Source: Streptomyces sp. NBC_01481
Lineage (GTDB): Bacteria; Actinomycetota; Actinomycetes; Streptomycetales; Streptomycetaceae
Assembly: GCF_026339995.1 (NCBI RefSeq)
Contig: NZ_JAPEPT010000003.1
Span: forward strand, 186,001 to 250,000
DNA: 64,000 nucleotides
Reading direction: 5' to 3'
Shown here: piece after piece, positions 25,636-34,759 of the stretch
Layout of the letters: each line of letters opens with the position of its first letter
Position numbering within the stretch: position 1 is the stretch's first letter
Program-made: the position numbers and the translations under genes
Notes under the pieces: model-generated
Database searches by the model: none
The model's input: only the letters and a program-made list of their open reading frames with translations
Told to the model about the DNA's origin: nothing

Positions 25636-25737
25636 GCCCGACGTGCGCTTGCAAATTTCCTGTGCTAACACTGGGTAACAGAGCGTGGTTGTCACAGACC
25701 GGAAGTTCTCAGACCGTAAGCACAGACCGGACGTGCC

Positions 25738-26736
25738 GTGCGCCATAAGCGTTTGTTGACACCGGCACTCGCCCTGCTGATTGTGATGCTGCCCGCGGCC
25801 ACCGCGGCGGCGCAGGGTGAGGAGGAGGTACCGCATGGCCCGGGCTTCGGTGCCCGAGCCCTGCAGGCACTCCTCGACGGGATTCAGTTCGGCGTCATCA
25901 TCGCGATCTGCGCGGTGGGCCTGTCCCTGATCTTCGGGACCATCCACCTGATCAACTTCGCGCACGGCGAGCTCGTGACGATCGGCGCCACATTCGCGTT
26001 CTTCCTGAATGTCTCGCCGGCCGGTCCCGGCTGGCATCTGATCCCCGCCGCGATCATCTCCGTGGCCTTCGGCGCCCTGCTGGGCCTGGGCATCGACCGC
26101 GGCCTCTGGCGGCCGTTGCGGGCCCGCGGCACGGGTCTGATCAACATGTTCATCGTCACGATCGGCCTTTCGCTGCTGCTGCGGCACATCGTGCTCGTGC
26201 TGTACGGAGCCCGGCCCGGCTCCTTTGCCCAGTACGACATCCAGAAGGCGTACGACCTCGGCCCGGTGGGCATCACCCCACGGGACCTCACCGTCACCCT
26301 GCTCTCGGTGGCGACCCTGCTCGGTGTCGCCCTGCTGCTCCAGAAGACCCGGATCGGCACGGCCATCCGGGCCGTCTCCGAAAACCGCGACCTCGCCGAG
26401 GCCTCGGGCATCGATGTGCAGCGGGTCGTCTCTGTGGTCTGGATGCTCGGCGGTGCGCTCGCCGCCCTCGGCGGGGTGTTCTTCGGACTGGTCGAGATCG
26501 TCACCTGGGACATGGGCTTCAAGCTGCTGCTGCTCATGTTCGCCGGAGTCATCCTCGGCGGTCTCGGCTCCGCCTACGGCGCGATGGTGGGCAGCCTCGT
26601 CATCGGCATCGTCGCCCAGATGTCCACGCTGTGGTTCCCGGTCGACCTGCAATACGCGTGGGCGCTGCTCACGCTCATCATCGTTCTGCTCATCCGGCCG
26701 CAGGGCATCCTCGGCCACCGGGAACGGATCGGTTGA
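25738..26736 (+). CDS. livH: Branched-chain amino acid ABC transporter permease LivH
   Basis: This 332-residue inner-membrane permease has about eight hydrophobic helices. The family stretch LSLIFGTIHLINFAHGELVTIGA lies near residues 62-84, and the EAA-like loop around AIRAVSENRDLAEASGIDVQRV near 210-230 contacts the ATPase. An extra N-terminal segment (LLTPALALLIVMLPAATAAAQG) resembles a cleavable signal peptide, an unusual addition in front of a LivH permease. The GTG at 25738 is the only start that includes it. It heads a four-gene livHMGF operon; spacing to livM is 13 bp. Confidence 0.92.
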   Translation: MRHKRLLTPALALLIVMLPAATAAAQGEEEVPHGPGFGARALQALLDGIQFGVIIAICAVGLSLIFGTIHLINFAHGELVTIGATFAFFLNVSPAGPGWHLIPAAIISVAFGALLGLGIDRGLWRPLRARGTGLINMFIVTIGLSLLLRHIVLVLYGARPGSFAQYDIQKAYDLGPVGITPRDLTVTLLSVATLLGVALLLQKTRIGTAIRAVSENRDLAEASGIDVQRVVSVVWMLGGALAALGGVFFGLVEIVTWDMGFKLLLLMFAGVILGGLGSAYGAMVGSLVIGIVAQMSTLWFPVDLQYAWALLTLIIVLLIRPQGILGHRERIG

Positions 26737-26749
26737 GGGGCGGTGTGCC

Positions 26750-27742
26750 ATGGAGTTCGACACGATCCTCTCTGACGCCATCCGGTCGGGCATCGGCCCC
26801 ATCGCCGCCATCTACGTGATTGCCGCGATGGGCCTGAACCTGCACTTCGGCTACACCGGGCTGCTGAACTTCGGTCAGGTCGGCTTCATGCTCGTCGGCG
26901 GTTACGGGCTCGCGATCACCGTCTCGACCTGGGGCGGCTCGATGTGGCTCGGCATCCTGGTCGGACTTGCCTCCGCGATCGTGCTGGCCCTGCTGCTCGG
27001 CCTGCCCACCCTGCGGCTGCGTGCCGACTATCTCGCGATCACCACGATCGCCGCGGGGGAGACGCTACGGCTGTTCTACCGGTCCAGCTGGGCCCAGCCG
27101 ACCACAGGCGGAGTGTTCGGGCTGCAGCGGTTCGCCAATGACTTCTACGACCTGAACCCCATCCCACGGGGCACCTACGGCTTCTGGACGGTCAAGTTCA
27201 GCGCCCGGGACCTGTGGGTGATGATCATCGCCTGGGCCCTTGTGGTGATCGTCGGGGCGCTGCTCGCCCTGCTGATCCACAGCCCGTGGGGCCGTGTCAT
27301 CCGGTCCATCCGCGACGACGAGACCGCCCCACGCAGCCTCGGTAAGAACGTCTACGCGTACAAGATGACGAGCCTTGTACTGGGCGGTGTGCTCGGCGGG
27401 GTCGCCGGGATGCTGCAGGCCATTCAGGTGCAGTCGGTGAGCGCCGACAGCTTCGATCCGGCCGTCACGTTCTTCCTCTACACCCTGCTCGTGCTGGGCG
27501 GCGCCGGGACGATCCTCGGGCCCGTCGTCGGCTCGATCCTCTTCTGGTTCGTGCTCTCCTTCATCGACAGCGCACTGCGGCAGGCGATCGACGCCGACTA
27601 CATCTCGTCCGACGTGATCAGCACGTCGGAGATCGGCGCCGTCCGCTTCGCCCTGGTCGGGCTCGCCCTGATCCTGCTCATGGCGTTCAGACCGCAGGGG
27701 ATCCTCGGCAGCCGGAAGGAGATGCTGCTCAGTGGCCGCTGA
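26750..27742 (+). CDS. livM: Branched-chain amino acid ABC transporter permease LivM
   Basis: This 330-residue permease partner of LivH has about nine helices. LNLHFGYTGLLNFGQVGFMLVGGYGLA near residue 30 is the conserved LivM signature, and the ATPase-contacting loop is VIRSIRDDETAPRSLGKNVYAYK near 180-205. The ATG at 26750 follows GAGGGGCGG; the large upstream open frame overlaps livH and is excluded. The 3' end overlaps the start of livG by 11 bp, so translation is coupled. Confidence 0.92.
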   Translation: MEFDTILSDAIRSGIGPIAAIYVIAAMGLNLHFGYTGLLNFGQVGFMLVGGYGLAITVSTWGGSMWLGILVGLASAIVLALLLGLPTLRLRADYLAITTIAAGETLRLFYRSSWAQPTTGGVFGLQRFANDFYDLNPIPRGTYGFWTVKFSARDLWVMIIAWALVVIVGALLALLIHSPWGRVIRSIRDDETAPRSLGKNVYAYKMTSLVLGGVLGGVAGMLQAIQVQSVSADSFDPAVTFFLYTLLVLGGAGTILGPVVGSILFWFVLSFIDSALRQAIDADYISSDVISTSEIGAVRFALVGLALILLMAFRPQGILGSRKEMLLSGR

Positions 27743-28610
27743 TACGCAACCCTCGTCCGCGCCCGAGCCCGGGCCCCGGTCCGGGGCGGGACTCGAGCCC
27801 GTGCCCGGCGTGCGCAAGCCCGACCCGCTGCTCGTCCTGGACGGTGTGACCCGCACCTTCGGCGGCCTCGTCGCCGTACAGGTCGATCACCTGGAGGTGC
27901 AGCGCGGGACCATCACGGCCCTCATCGGGCCCAACGGCGCCGGCAAGACGACGCTGTTCAACCTGGTGAGCGGGTTCGACCGGGCCGACGGCGGCGAGTG
28001 GTCGTTCGAGGGGCAGCCGCTCAGCGGGCGCCCGCCGCACCGGATCGCCCAGCGCGGACTGGTCCGTACGTTCCAGCTCACCCGGACCCCCGCCCGGCTC
28101 ACCGTGCTGGAGAACATGCTGCTCGCGGCGACCGGGCAGCGCGGCGAGCGGGTGTTGCCGGCGCTGTTGCGGCCGCTGTGGCGCGCACAGGAGCGGGAGA
28201 TCGTGGTCCGGGCCGACGAGCTGCTCAACCGCTTCCGGCTCACCAAGCTGCGTGACGAGTACGCGGGCACACTCTCCGGCGGCCAGCGCAAACTGCTCGA
28301 ACTGGCCCGCGCGCTGATGGTCCGCCCCGTCATGATCCTGCTGGACGAGCCGATGGCCGGGGTGAACCCCGCGCTGACCCAGTCCCTGCTCGGTCACATC
28401 ACCGCGCTGCGCGACGAGGGGATGACCGTGTGCTTCGTCGAGCACGACATGGATGTGGTGATGGGCATCAGCGACTGGGTGGCCGTCATGGCGGGCGGCC
28501 GCCTCGTGGCCGAGGGACCGCCGTACACGATCGGCCGGAACCGCGCCGTCGTGGACGCCTACCTCGGCAAGCGGCACGACGAACCCGAAGCGACCGGCGA
28601 GGAGGCGTGA
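27732..28610 (+). CDS. livG: Branched-chain amino acid ABC transporter ATPase LivG
   Basis: This 292-residue ATPase has Walker A GPNGAGKTT near residue 66, signature LSGGQRKLLELARAL near 180, Walker B ILLDEPMAGVNP near 205 and the switch His in CFVEHDMDVV. The first 35 residues form an extra Pro/Ala-rich extension before the ABC domain. GTG 27732 lies inside the end of livM. LivG and LivF form the cytoplasmic heterodimer that powers uptake through LivH/LivM. Confidence 0.93.
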   Translation: MAADTQPSSAPEPGPRSGAGLEPVPGVRKPDPLLVLDGVTRTFGGLVAVQVDHLEVQRGTITALIGPNGAGKTTLFNLVSGFDRADGGEWSFEGQPLSGRPPHRIAQRGLVRTFQLTRTPARLTVLENMLLAATGQRGERVLPALLRPLWRAQEREIVVRADELLNRFRLTKLRDEYAGTLSGGQRKLLELARALMVRPVMILLDEPMAGVNPALTQSLLGHITALRDEGMTVCFVEHDMDVVMGISDWVAVMAGGRLVAEGPPYTIGRNRAVVDAYLGKRHDEPEATGEEA

Positions 28611-28614
28611 GCCC

Positions 28615-29367
28615 ATGCCCGAATACGGAAACGGGCCCGTGGACGAGCCCGTGCTGGTGGCCGACGAGATCGTCGCCGGATATGTGCCGGGCGTCGATGT
28701 GCTGCGCGGCTGCAGCGTCGAGGTGCGGACCGGCGAGCTGGTCGGAGTGATCGGCCCCAACGGCGCCGGAAAGTCGACCCTGATCAAGGCGGTCTTCGGC
28801 CTGCTGCGCGTGCGCGGCGGCACCGTGCAACTCCACGGCGAGAACGTCACCAATCGCCCCGCACACGAGCTGGTCCGTCGGGGCGTGGGGTATGTGCCGC
28901 AGCTGCAGAACGTCTTCCCCGCGCTGACCGTCGAGGAGAACCTGCGGATGGGCATCTATCTGCAGCCCAAGAAATTCATCCGCCGGACCGCGGCGGTGGA
29001 GGAGATCTTCCCCCTGCTGGGCACCCGCCGGAAGCAGAAGGCCGGATCGATGTCCGGCGGTGAACGGCAGATGCTCGCCATGGCCCGGGCACTGATGATG
29101 GAGCCGCAGGTTCTGCTGCTCGACGAGCCGTCGGCAGGACTGTCCCCGATCTTCCAGGACCAGGTGTTCGAGCGGGTGAAGGAGATCAACGGCGCGGGCG
29201 TGGCCGTGCTCATGGTCGAGCAGAACGCCCGCAGGTGCCTGCAGATCTGCGACCGCGGTTACGTCCTCGACCAGGGCCGCAACGCCCACACCGGCACCGG
29301 TATGGGTCTGCTGCACGACCCGAAGGTGATCGAGTTGTACCTCGGCACGCTCGCCCGCGTCCGCTGA
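28615..29367 (+). CDS. livF: Branched-chain amino acid ABC transporter ATPase LivF
   Basis: This 250-residue ATPase has Walker A GPNGAGKST near residue 46, signature MSGGERQMLAMARAL near 144, Walker B VLLLDEPSAGLSP near 165 and the switch region VLMVEQNARRCL. ATG 28615 begins 4 bp after the livG stop. It is the last plus-strand gene of the operon; the binding-protein gene comes in from the opposite strand only 15 bp away. Confidence 0.93.
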   Translation: MPEYGNGPVDEPVLVADEIVAGYVPGVDVLRGCSVEVRTGELVGVIGPNGAGKSTLIKAVFGLLRVRGGTVQLHGENVTNRPAHELVRRGVGYVPQLQNVFPALTVEENLRMGIYLQPKKFIRRTAAVEEIFPLLGTRRKQKAGSMSGGERQMLAMARALMMEPQVLLLDEPSAGLSPIFQDQVFERVKEINGAGVAVLMVEQNARRCLQICDRGYVLDQGRNAHTGTGMGLLHDPKVIELYLGTLARVR

Positions 29368-29382
29368 ACTCCAATTACTCCC

Positions 29383-30630
29383 TCACTCCTGACCCTTGCT
29401 CACCTGGGTGCTCACGGTCTGCAGCTTGCCCTGCTGGTTGTACGTGTACACCTCGATCGTCGCCTGGCCGGGCTCACCGGCGTCGGTGAAGTCGAGCGGA
29501 CCGCTCACGCCGTCGTAGTCGATGTCCTTGCCATCCGCGATCAGCTTCTTGCAGGCGGCGAACGAATTGCACTTCTCGCCGTCCTTGGTGACTCCGACGA
29601 TCTCCTCCGCAAACTTCCCGGGGTCGTCGGACTTGGCCTGCTCGGCGGCGAGCGCGATGGTCGTCACGCAGTCGAAGACCTGCGGTGCGAACTGCAGCTC
29701 CTTCAGACTCGGAGCGAACTTCTTCAGCTGCGTCACGAACTGCGGGTTGGACGCCGATGCCGGAGCCGTCCCCTTCATCCCGGCAAGCGTGGCGGGCTTG
29801 CCCGGGGCGACGAGGTTGGGCAGTTCCTCGCTCCGCAGCCCGTCGGCTCCGTACACACCGATCTGCTGGGGCCCGATTCCCGCCTCGATCATGGCCTGGA
29901 GGATCTGCGTGCCCTCCTCGAAGGCGACCACCACGGTGGCATCCGGCTTCGAGTCCTTGGCCTTCTGGACGATCTGGTCGTAGTTGGTGGCCTTCGTGTC
30001 GTACGTCTCGGCGAACGTCACGGTGGCGCCGCCTTCCTCCAGCGCCTTCTTGGTGGAATCCAGCAGCCCCTTTCCGTAGTCGTCGGCACGCGCCATCAGG
30101 GCCACCCGCTTGTGGCCGTCGCCCTGGATGGTCTTCGCCAGGATCGGCCCCTGGAGCGCGTCGCTCGGCGCGGTGCGGAAGTAGAAGCCGCCGTCGTCGT
30201 AGTCGGTGAAGGTGGGCGCGGTATTGGAACCCGAGCACTGGACGACACCCTCACCGGTCACCCGGTCGATGAATGCCAGCGACATTCCGGAAGCCGCGGC
30301 ACCGATGATCGCATCGACACCCGCGTTCAGCACGCGGTCCGCCGACTGTGCCGCCACGGCCTCCTGGCCTGCCTCGTCGCCCCCGACCACGGCCGGTATC
30401 GGCTTGCCCAGCACTCCACCGCCGGCGTTGATACCAGCGATTGCGAACTTCATCGCCTCGATCTGCGGTGGGCCGAGGAAGGCCAGTTGCCCGGTCTCCG
30501 GGAGGACATAGCCGAGCTTCAGCTGACCATCCTCGTCCGCCGATTCAGCGCTGCCATTCGAGCCGCAGGCCGCCAGAAGCAGCACGGCCGCGCTGGTGAA
30601 GATCGTGGACCGTCGTATCGACGTTCTCAT
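29383..30630 (-). CDS. livK: Branched-chain amino acid ABC transporter substrate-binding lipoprotein
   Basis: This 415-residue periplasmic-binding-type lipoprotein has lipobox LAACG at residues 19-23. LKLGYVLPETGQLAFLGPPQIEAMKFAIAGINAGGG is the conserved LivK/LivJ start, and VDAIIGAAASGMSLAFID is the ligand-binding loop. It would capture the amino acid outside the membrane and deliver it to LivHM. It faces the livHMGF operon tail to tail, so it has its own promoter (in 30631-30923) and can be regulated apart from the membrane parts. Paired cysteines (VQCSG..., CNSFAAC) may form disulfides. The ligand may be another amino acid, amide or urea. Confidence 0.9.
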   Translation of the reverse strand: MRTSIRRSTIFTSAAVLLLAACGSNGSAESADEDGQLKLGYVLPETGQLAFLGPPQIEAMKFAIAGINAGGGVLGKPIPAVVGGDEAGQEAVAAQSADRVLNAGVDAIIGAAASGMSLAFIDRVTGEGVVQCSGSNTAPTFTDYDDGGFYFRTAPSDALQGPILAKTIQGDGHKRVALMARADDYGKGLLDSTKKALEEGGATVTFAETYDTKATNYDQIVQKAKDSKPDATVVVAFEEGTQILQAMIEAGIGPQQIGVYGADGLRSEELPNLVAPGKPATLAGMKGTAPASASNPQFVTQLKKFAPSLKELQFAPQVFDCVTTIALAAEQAKSDDPGKFAEEIVGVTKDGEKCNSFAACKKLIADGKDIDYDGVSGPLDFTDAGEPGQATIEVYTYNQQGKLQTVSTQVSKGQE

Positions 30631-30923
30631 GTCCGCCTCCTCTTGGTGGAGGCCGGCGGCAGGTCGACAGGTTGCCTTCCGCCTGCCTTCTGTAAAAAGA
30701 GTAGAACGATCAGACGCTGTTGGGGCAGTCGAGACGGGACGTGAAGTCGAGAAGGATGAATCGTCAACGTCCGCGCCCGCTCGACCTCACGTCGGCGTGA
30801 GGGCCCAGCCTGGGTGCCGGCGCCGCCGACCGCTCACCGGGGGCGGCTCAACTGCGGCTGCGTGCCTACGAGTTGCCCGGCCGTACGCGCCGTCGCACGT
30901 GCGGTCTGTCGTGCGGCCGAAGG

Positions 30924-31313
30924 TTACCTGGGCTGCAGCAGGTCCCAGCGGTTGCCGTACAGGTCCTCGAAGACCGCGACCGATCCGTACGGCTCGTGCC
31001 GCGGCTCCTCCAGGAAGTGGACGCCCGCCGCGGTCATCCTGGCGTGGTCGGCCGCGAAGTCCGCGGTGTGCAGGAAGAAGCCGACCCGGCCGCCGGTCTT
31101 GGCGCCCACGCTCGCGCGCTGGGCCTCGTCGCCGGCGCGGGCGAGCAGCAGAGCGGTGCCGTGCCCCGAGCCGCGCGGCCGGACCACGACCCAGCGGCCG
31201 CCGTCCCCGCGGTCGGTGTCCTCGACCAGTTCGAAGCCGAGCGCGTCGGTGTAGAAGGCGATGGCCTCGTCGTAGTCACGGACGACGAGGGTGACCAGGG
31301 CGATGTACGACAT
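30924..31313 (-). CDS. VOC (glyoxalase/bleomycin resistance) family protein
   Basis: This 129-residue protein carries two beta-alpha-beta-beta-beta units of the VOC fold: VVRDYDEAIAFYTDALGFELVED near the N-terminus, and HTADFAADHARMTAAGVHFLEEPR with VAVFEDLYGNRWDLLQPR at the end. Metal ligands are probably the Glu/His residues in these units. ATG 31313 (MSYIAL) gives the usual length. The substrate is unknown. It is divergent from the kinase gene at 31363, with only 49 bp between. Confidence 0.87.
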   Translation of the reverse strand: MSYIALVTLVVRDYDEAIAFYTDALGFELVEDTDRGDGGRWVVVRPRGSGHGTALLLARAGDEAQRASVGAKTGGRVGFFLHTADFAADHARMTAAGVHFLEEPRHEPYGSVAVFEDLYGNRWDLLQPR

Positions 31314-31362
31314 GAGCCACACGTTATACGTATGACGGTGATCGGTTCAACGCAATGGAAGA

Positions 31363-32019
31363 ATGCCCGCCATGCACGCGCCGCCGCCCCCGCCCCCGCA
31401 GTACCCACCGCACGTCCTGTACCGCGCCCGCGCCCTCGCCGTCTCCGGCCGCCGCGTCGTCCTGGGCATCGCCGGAGCCCCGGGTGCCGGCAAGTCGACC
31501 CTCGCCGCCCACATCGTCGACGTCCTCGGCGGCCTCGCCGTCCTCGTCCCCATGGACGGCTTCCACTTCGCGCAGGCCGAGCTCGAACGCCTCGGCCGGG
31601 CCCGCCGCAAGGGTGCGCCCGACACCTTCGACGCCGCCGGGTACGCCGCCCTGCTCGCGCGGCTGCGCGCACCCGTCCCGGGCGTCACGGTCTACGCCCC
31701 CGCCTTCGACCGCGCCCTGGAGGAGCCGGTGGCCGGAAGCATCGCGGTCGGGCCCGACGTCCCCCTCGTCGTCACCGAGGGCAACTACCTGCTCCACGAC
31801 GAGGGCCCCTGGGCGCAGGTCCGCCCCCTCATCGACGAGGTCTGGTACCTGGAGCTCGACGACGCCGTCCGCGTCAGCCGGCTGGTCGACCGGCATGTGC
31901 GGTTCGGCAAGCAGCGGGCGTTCGCCGAGCGATGGGTCCACGACTCCGACGAGCCCAACGCCCGGCTGGTCGCCCGCGGCCGCAACCGCGCCGACTTCGT
32001 GGTCACGCAGTCGCCGTAG
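31363..32019 (+). CDS. Nucleoside/nucleotide kinase family P-loop protein
   Basis: This 218-residue kinase of the uridine kinase/PanK-like group has Walker A GAPGAGKST near residue 41, the acceptor region VLVPMDGFHFAQAELERLG near 63, VVTEGNYLL near 137, and the lid/arginine stretch RLVDRHVRFGK near 170. Such proteins phosphorylate a nucleoside or small sugar; the substrate cannot be read from the sequence. The N-terminus is proline-rich. ATG 31363 is 343 bp before the late catalytic part and has a nearby alternative three codons in. Confidence 0.8.
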   Translation: MPAMHAPPPPPPQYPPHVLYRARALAVSGRRVVLGIAGAPGAGKSTLAAHIVDVLGGLAVLVPMDGFHFAQAELERLGRARRKGAPDTFDAAGYAALLARLRAPVPGVTVYAPAFDRALEEPVAGSIAVGPDVPLVVTEGNYLLHDEGPWAQVRPLIDEVWYLELDDAVRVSRLVDRHVRFGKQRAFAERWVHDSDEPNARLVARGRNRADFVVTQSP

Positions 32020-32188
32020 CCGTCGCGACGGCGGCGTCCCGTCCCCGTACAGCTGCGCACCGAGCCCCGGCTCGTCCACCGGACCGGGTTGTTGCACACG
32101 AACGTGCTGCGGGGCACCGCCGAGGGGTTGGCCGAGCGTATGCGGAGCAGGCTCCGGGGAGTGTCTGCACGCAGACGGGACTTTGAAG

Positions 32189-32205
32189 GCACGACCTGGT
32201 CGTGC
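32189..32205. promoter_or_regulatory. 17-bp palindrome upstream of conserved protein gene
   Basis: GCACGACC and GGTCGTGC flank a central T, forming a perfect inverted repeat 55 bp upstream of the GTG at 32260. A second inverted repeat, GTCTGC/GCAGAC, lies at 32163-32176. They could be an operator pair, since no rich hairpin-terminator context is present. Confidence 0.4.
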
Positions 32206-32259
32206 AGGTCGCGGTCTGTACGCTCGGGGTTCTGGCATGCCGACGGAAGGCGGGTTGAC

Positions 32260-33213
32260 GTGGGGCTGTTCCGGCGAGGGCCGAAGCGCGACCGACGCGA
32301 TGCACCCCGGGACCCCGAGTTCTCCTTCTTCTCGGCCGATGAGGGCACCCGCTTCCGCGCCCAGATGCGCGAAGCCTTCGCCGAACACGGCCTGGAGGTG
32401 ACCGTCTACGCGGACGTGGTGTCCGACAGTTCGGGCCGCCTGTTCGGGCTCGCCAATCTCGCCGCCGTCTGCCACAACGACGAGCGCGGGGTCCGCGCCT
32501 GGCCCGAACTGGTCCGCCAGCACGTCGGGATGGTCCTGCGCACCATGGACGCACCCTCCGCGCTCGACACCCTGCCGACCGAGCAGATCCGCGCGCAGCT
32601 CTACCCCCGAGTCGTCGGCCGCGACGGCTTCAACCCGGAGAACTTCGGCTACGCCCGCCCCCTCGCCCCCGGCCTGTACGAGATCATCGCGCTCGACCTC
32701 CCCGAGAGCGTCATGATGCTCACCGACGAGGCCCTGGAACCCCTCGGCGACCTCCAGTACCTGCGGGACCAGGCGCTGTACAACCTCCGGGGACTGCCCG
32801 TCGAAGGCCACGAGACCGTCGAGGACGCCGACGGCATGCGCTTCGAGGTGGTCCTCGGCGACTCCTTCTACACCGCGAGCCGGGTCCTGGCGCTGGACAG
32901 CGTCGTACGGCAGGTCACCGGGGAGCAGCTGTCCGCCGACGGCGCGCTGGTCGCCATGCCCTTCCGGCACCAGCTGGCCTTCCACGCCATCCACGACACC
33001 GGCATGATCCCCGCGCTCAACGCCATGGCCTCCTTCGCTGCCTCCGGCTACGCCGACACCCCCGGCGCCATCAGCCCCTACGTCTACTGGTGGCGCGAGG
33101 GCACGCTCACCCAGCTCAGCGACCGTGACGAGGACGGCGAGGGACTGCGGATCGTGGTCGGCGAGGAATTCCAGGAGTTGCTGGAACGGCTGGTGGCCAA
33201 GGGCGAGGAATGA
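32260..33213 (+). CDS. Conserved actinobacterial protein of unknown function
   Basis: This 317-residue soluble protein starts at GTG 32260 (VGLFRRG). It has a charged N-terminus and a well-ordered body (EGTRFRAQMREAFAEHGLEVTVYADVV, then LFGLANLAAVCHNDERGVRAWPELVRQHVG). A C-terminal half rich in VVLGDSFYTASRVLAL-type strands follows. I recognise no catalytic motif and no membrane segment. The frame stays open to 32089 upstream, but that part is lower in quality and would cross the palindromes. It is followed 37 bp later by the M24 peptidase gene on the same strand. Confidence 0.75.
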   Translation: MGLFRRGPKRDRRDAPRDPEFSFFSADEGTRFRAQMREAFAEHGLEVTVYADVVSDSSGRLFGLANLAAVCHNDERGVRAWPELVRQHVGMVLRTMDAPSALDTLPTEQIRAQLYPRVVGRDGFNPENFGYARPLAPGLYEIIALDLPESVMMLTDEALEPLGDLQYLRDQALYNLRGLPVEGHETVEDADGMRFEVVLGDSFYTASRVLALDSVVRQVTGEQLSADGALVAMPFRHQLAFHAIHDTGMIPALNAMASFAASGYADTPGAISPYVYWWREGTLTQLSDRDEDGEGLRIVVGEEFQELLERLVAKGEE

Positions 33214-33250
33214 ACTCGCGGGCCCCATGCCCGGCAGGCAGGATGGCCCC

Positions 33251-34372
33251 ATGCCGACCACACCCGCGCCCTTCACCGCCGACGACTACCGGGCCAGGAT
33301 GGCCCGCGCCGCCGAGTCCGCCGCCGACGCCGGGCTCGCGGGTCTCCTCGTCGCCCCCGGCCCCGACCTGGTCCACCTCACCGGCTACCGGCCCGCGGAA
33401 ACCGAACGGCTCACCCTCCTCGTCCTCGCGGCCGGCCAGGATCCCGTCCTCGTCCTCCCGACCCTGGAGGCCCCGGACGCCGCGGAGGCCCCGGGCGCGC
33501 CCGCGCTCACCCTGCGGGACTGGACCGACGGCAAGGACCCCTACGACGTCACCGCGCCGCTCCTCGACGCGGCCGGGCGGTTCGGCGTCAGCGACAACGC
33601 CTGGGCGATGCACCTGCTCGGCCTGCAGAACACGCTGCCGGAGACCTCGTACGTATCGCTGACCGAGGCGCTGCCCATGCTGCGGGCGGTGAAGGACGCG
33701 CACGAGCTGGAACGGCTGGCGGCCGCGGGCGCGGCGGCGGACGCGACGTACCAGGAGATCCTGAAGGTCCGCTTCTCGGGGCGCAGTGAGCTGGACGTCG
33801 CGGCCGATCTCGCCGCGCTGCTCAAGCATTTCGGCCACTCCCAGGTGGACTTCACAGTCGTCGGCTCCGGCCCGAACGGCGCGAATCCCCACCACGAGGC
33901 GGGGATACGGACCATCGAGCAGGGTGACATGGTCGTCCTCGACTTCGGCGGCCTCAAGCACGGCTACGGCTCGGACACCTCCCGTACGGTCCACGTCGGC
34001 GAGCCGACCCCCGCCGAGCAGCACATCCACGACGTGGTGCAGGAGGCCCAGCGGGCCGGGGTCGACGCGGTGAAGCCGGGAGTGGCCTGCCAGGAGATCG
34101 ACCGGGCGGCCCGCGAAATCATCGACGAGGCGGGCTACGGGGACCTGTTCATCCACCGCACGGGCCACGGGATCGGCGTCACGACGCACGAGCCGCCGTA
34201 CATGATCGAGGGGGAGGAACGGGAGCTGGTACCGGGGATGTGCTTCTCGGTGGAGCCGGGGATTTATCTGCCGGGGCGGTTCGGGGTGCGGATCGAGGAC
34301 ATCGTGACGGTCACTGGGGAGGGTGGGCGGCGGCTCAATGTGACGTCGCGCGAGATGGCGATCGTGGAGTAG
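33251..34372 (+). CDS. M24 family metallopeptidase (Xaa-Pro aminopeptidase type)
   Basis: This 373-residue cytoplasmic enzyme has a creatinase-like N-terminal domain (residues 1-140) and a pita-bread catalytic domain. The five metal ligands are recognisable: Asp in MVVLDFGG, Asp in GSDTSRT, His in RTGHGIGV, Glu in FSVEPGIY and Glu in RIEDIVTV. Such enzymes remove an N-terminal residue before proline or cleave dipeptides. ATG 33251 follows CAGGATGGCCCC with a weak ribosome site. After the stop comes a 360-bp structured repeat region. Confidence 0.93.
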   Translation: MPTTPAPFTADDYRARMARAAESAADAGLAGLLVAPGPDLVHLTGYRPAETERLTLLVLAAGQDPVLVLPTLEAPDAAEAPGAPALTLRDWTDGKDPYDVTAPLLDAAGRFGVSDNAWAMHLLGLQNTLPETSYVSLTEALPMLRAVKDAHELERLAAAGAAADATYQEILKVRFSGRSELDVAADLAALLKHFGHSQVDFTVVGSGPNGANPHHEAGIRTIEQGDMVVLDFGGLKHGYGSDTSRTVHVGEPTPAEQHIHDVVQEAQRAGVDAVKPGVACQEIDRAAREIIDEAGYGDLFIHRTGHGIGVTTHEPPYMIEGEERELVPGMCFSVEPGIYLPGRFGVRIEDIVTVTGEGGRRLNVTSREMAIVE

Positions 34373-34759
34373 GCGAGCGCCTGCGGCTGGGCTTGTTCCC
34401 CACCCCGCCCTCCCCCTACGGCCTGGCGGCCGTGGGAGGTACCCCCATCCCGAACTGGGGGCAAGCCCCCAGACCTCCGACGGGGTTTCGCCCCGTACCC
34501 CGTATGCGACCTTCGGCCGCATGTCCTCAATCGCCGGACGGGCTGACTGTGCGGCTCTGCCGCACATTTCAGCCCCGCCGGCGTTTGAGGCGTGGTCCCG
34601 GACGCGAAATTCAGCCCCGTGGGGGTCCCCCCGGACGAAGTCTGGGGGAGTTTGAGGCGCGGGGGTCCGGGGGCAGCGTCCCCGCACGGGGTTCGGGGCG
34701 GAGCCCCGGTGGGGGCTGGGGGCTTGCCCCCAGTTCGGAAGGGGCGGGGTGGGGAACAC
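34373..34759. repeat. Structured GC-rich intergenic repeat (copy A)
   Basis: There is no gene here. The core, 34395-34757, is bounded by inverted ends: GTTCCCCACCCCGCCC on the left and its complement at 34741-34757. The interior is a series of hairpins and shared modules, including CCTCAATCGCCGGACGGGCT and CAGCCCCGCCGGCGTTTGAG. Positions 34397-34460 are identical to 60608-60671, and parts recur near 49087 and 54181. The element lies 3' of the M24 gene and 3' of treZ, that is, between converging genes, so it may also act in termination. Confidence 0.75.

Noticed and set aside
23636..25654. Long minus-strand frame opposite murC
   Set aside because: It is a codon-bias shadow of murC and msrB with no recognisable domains.
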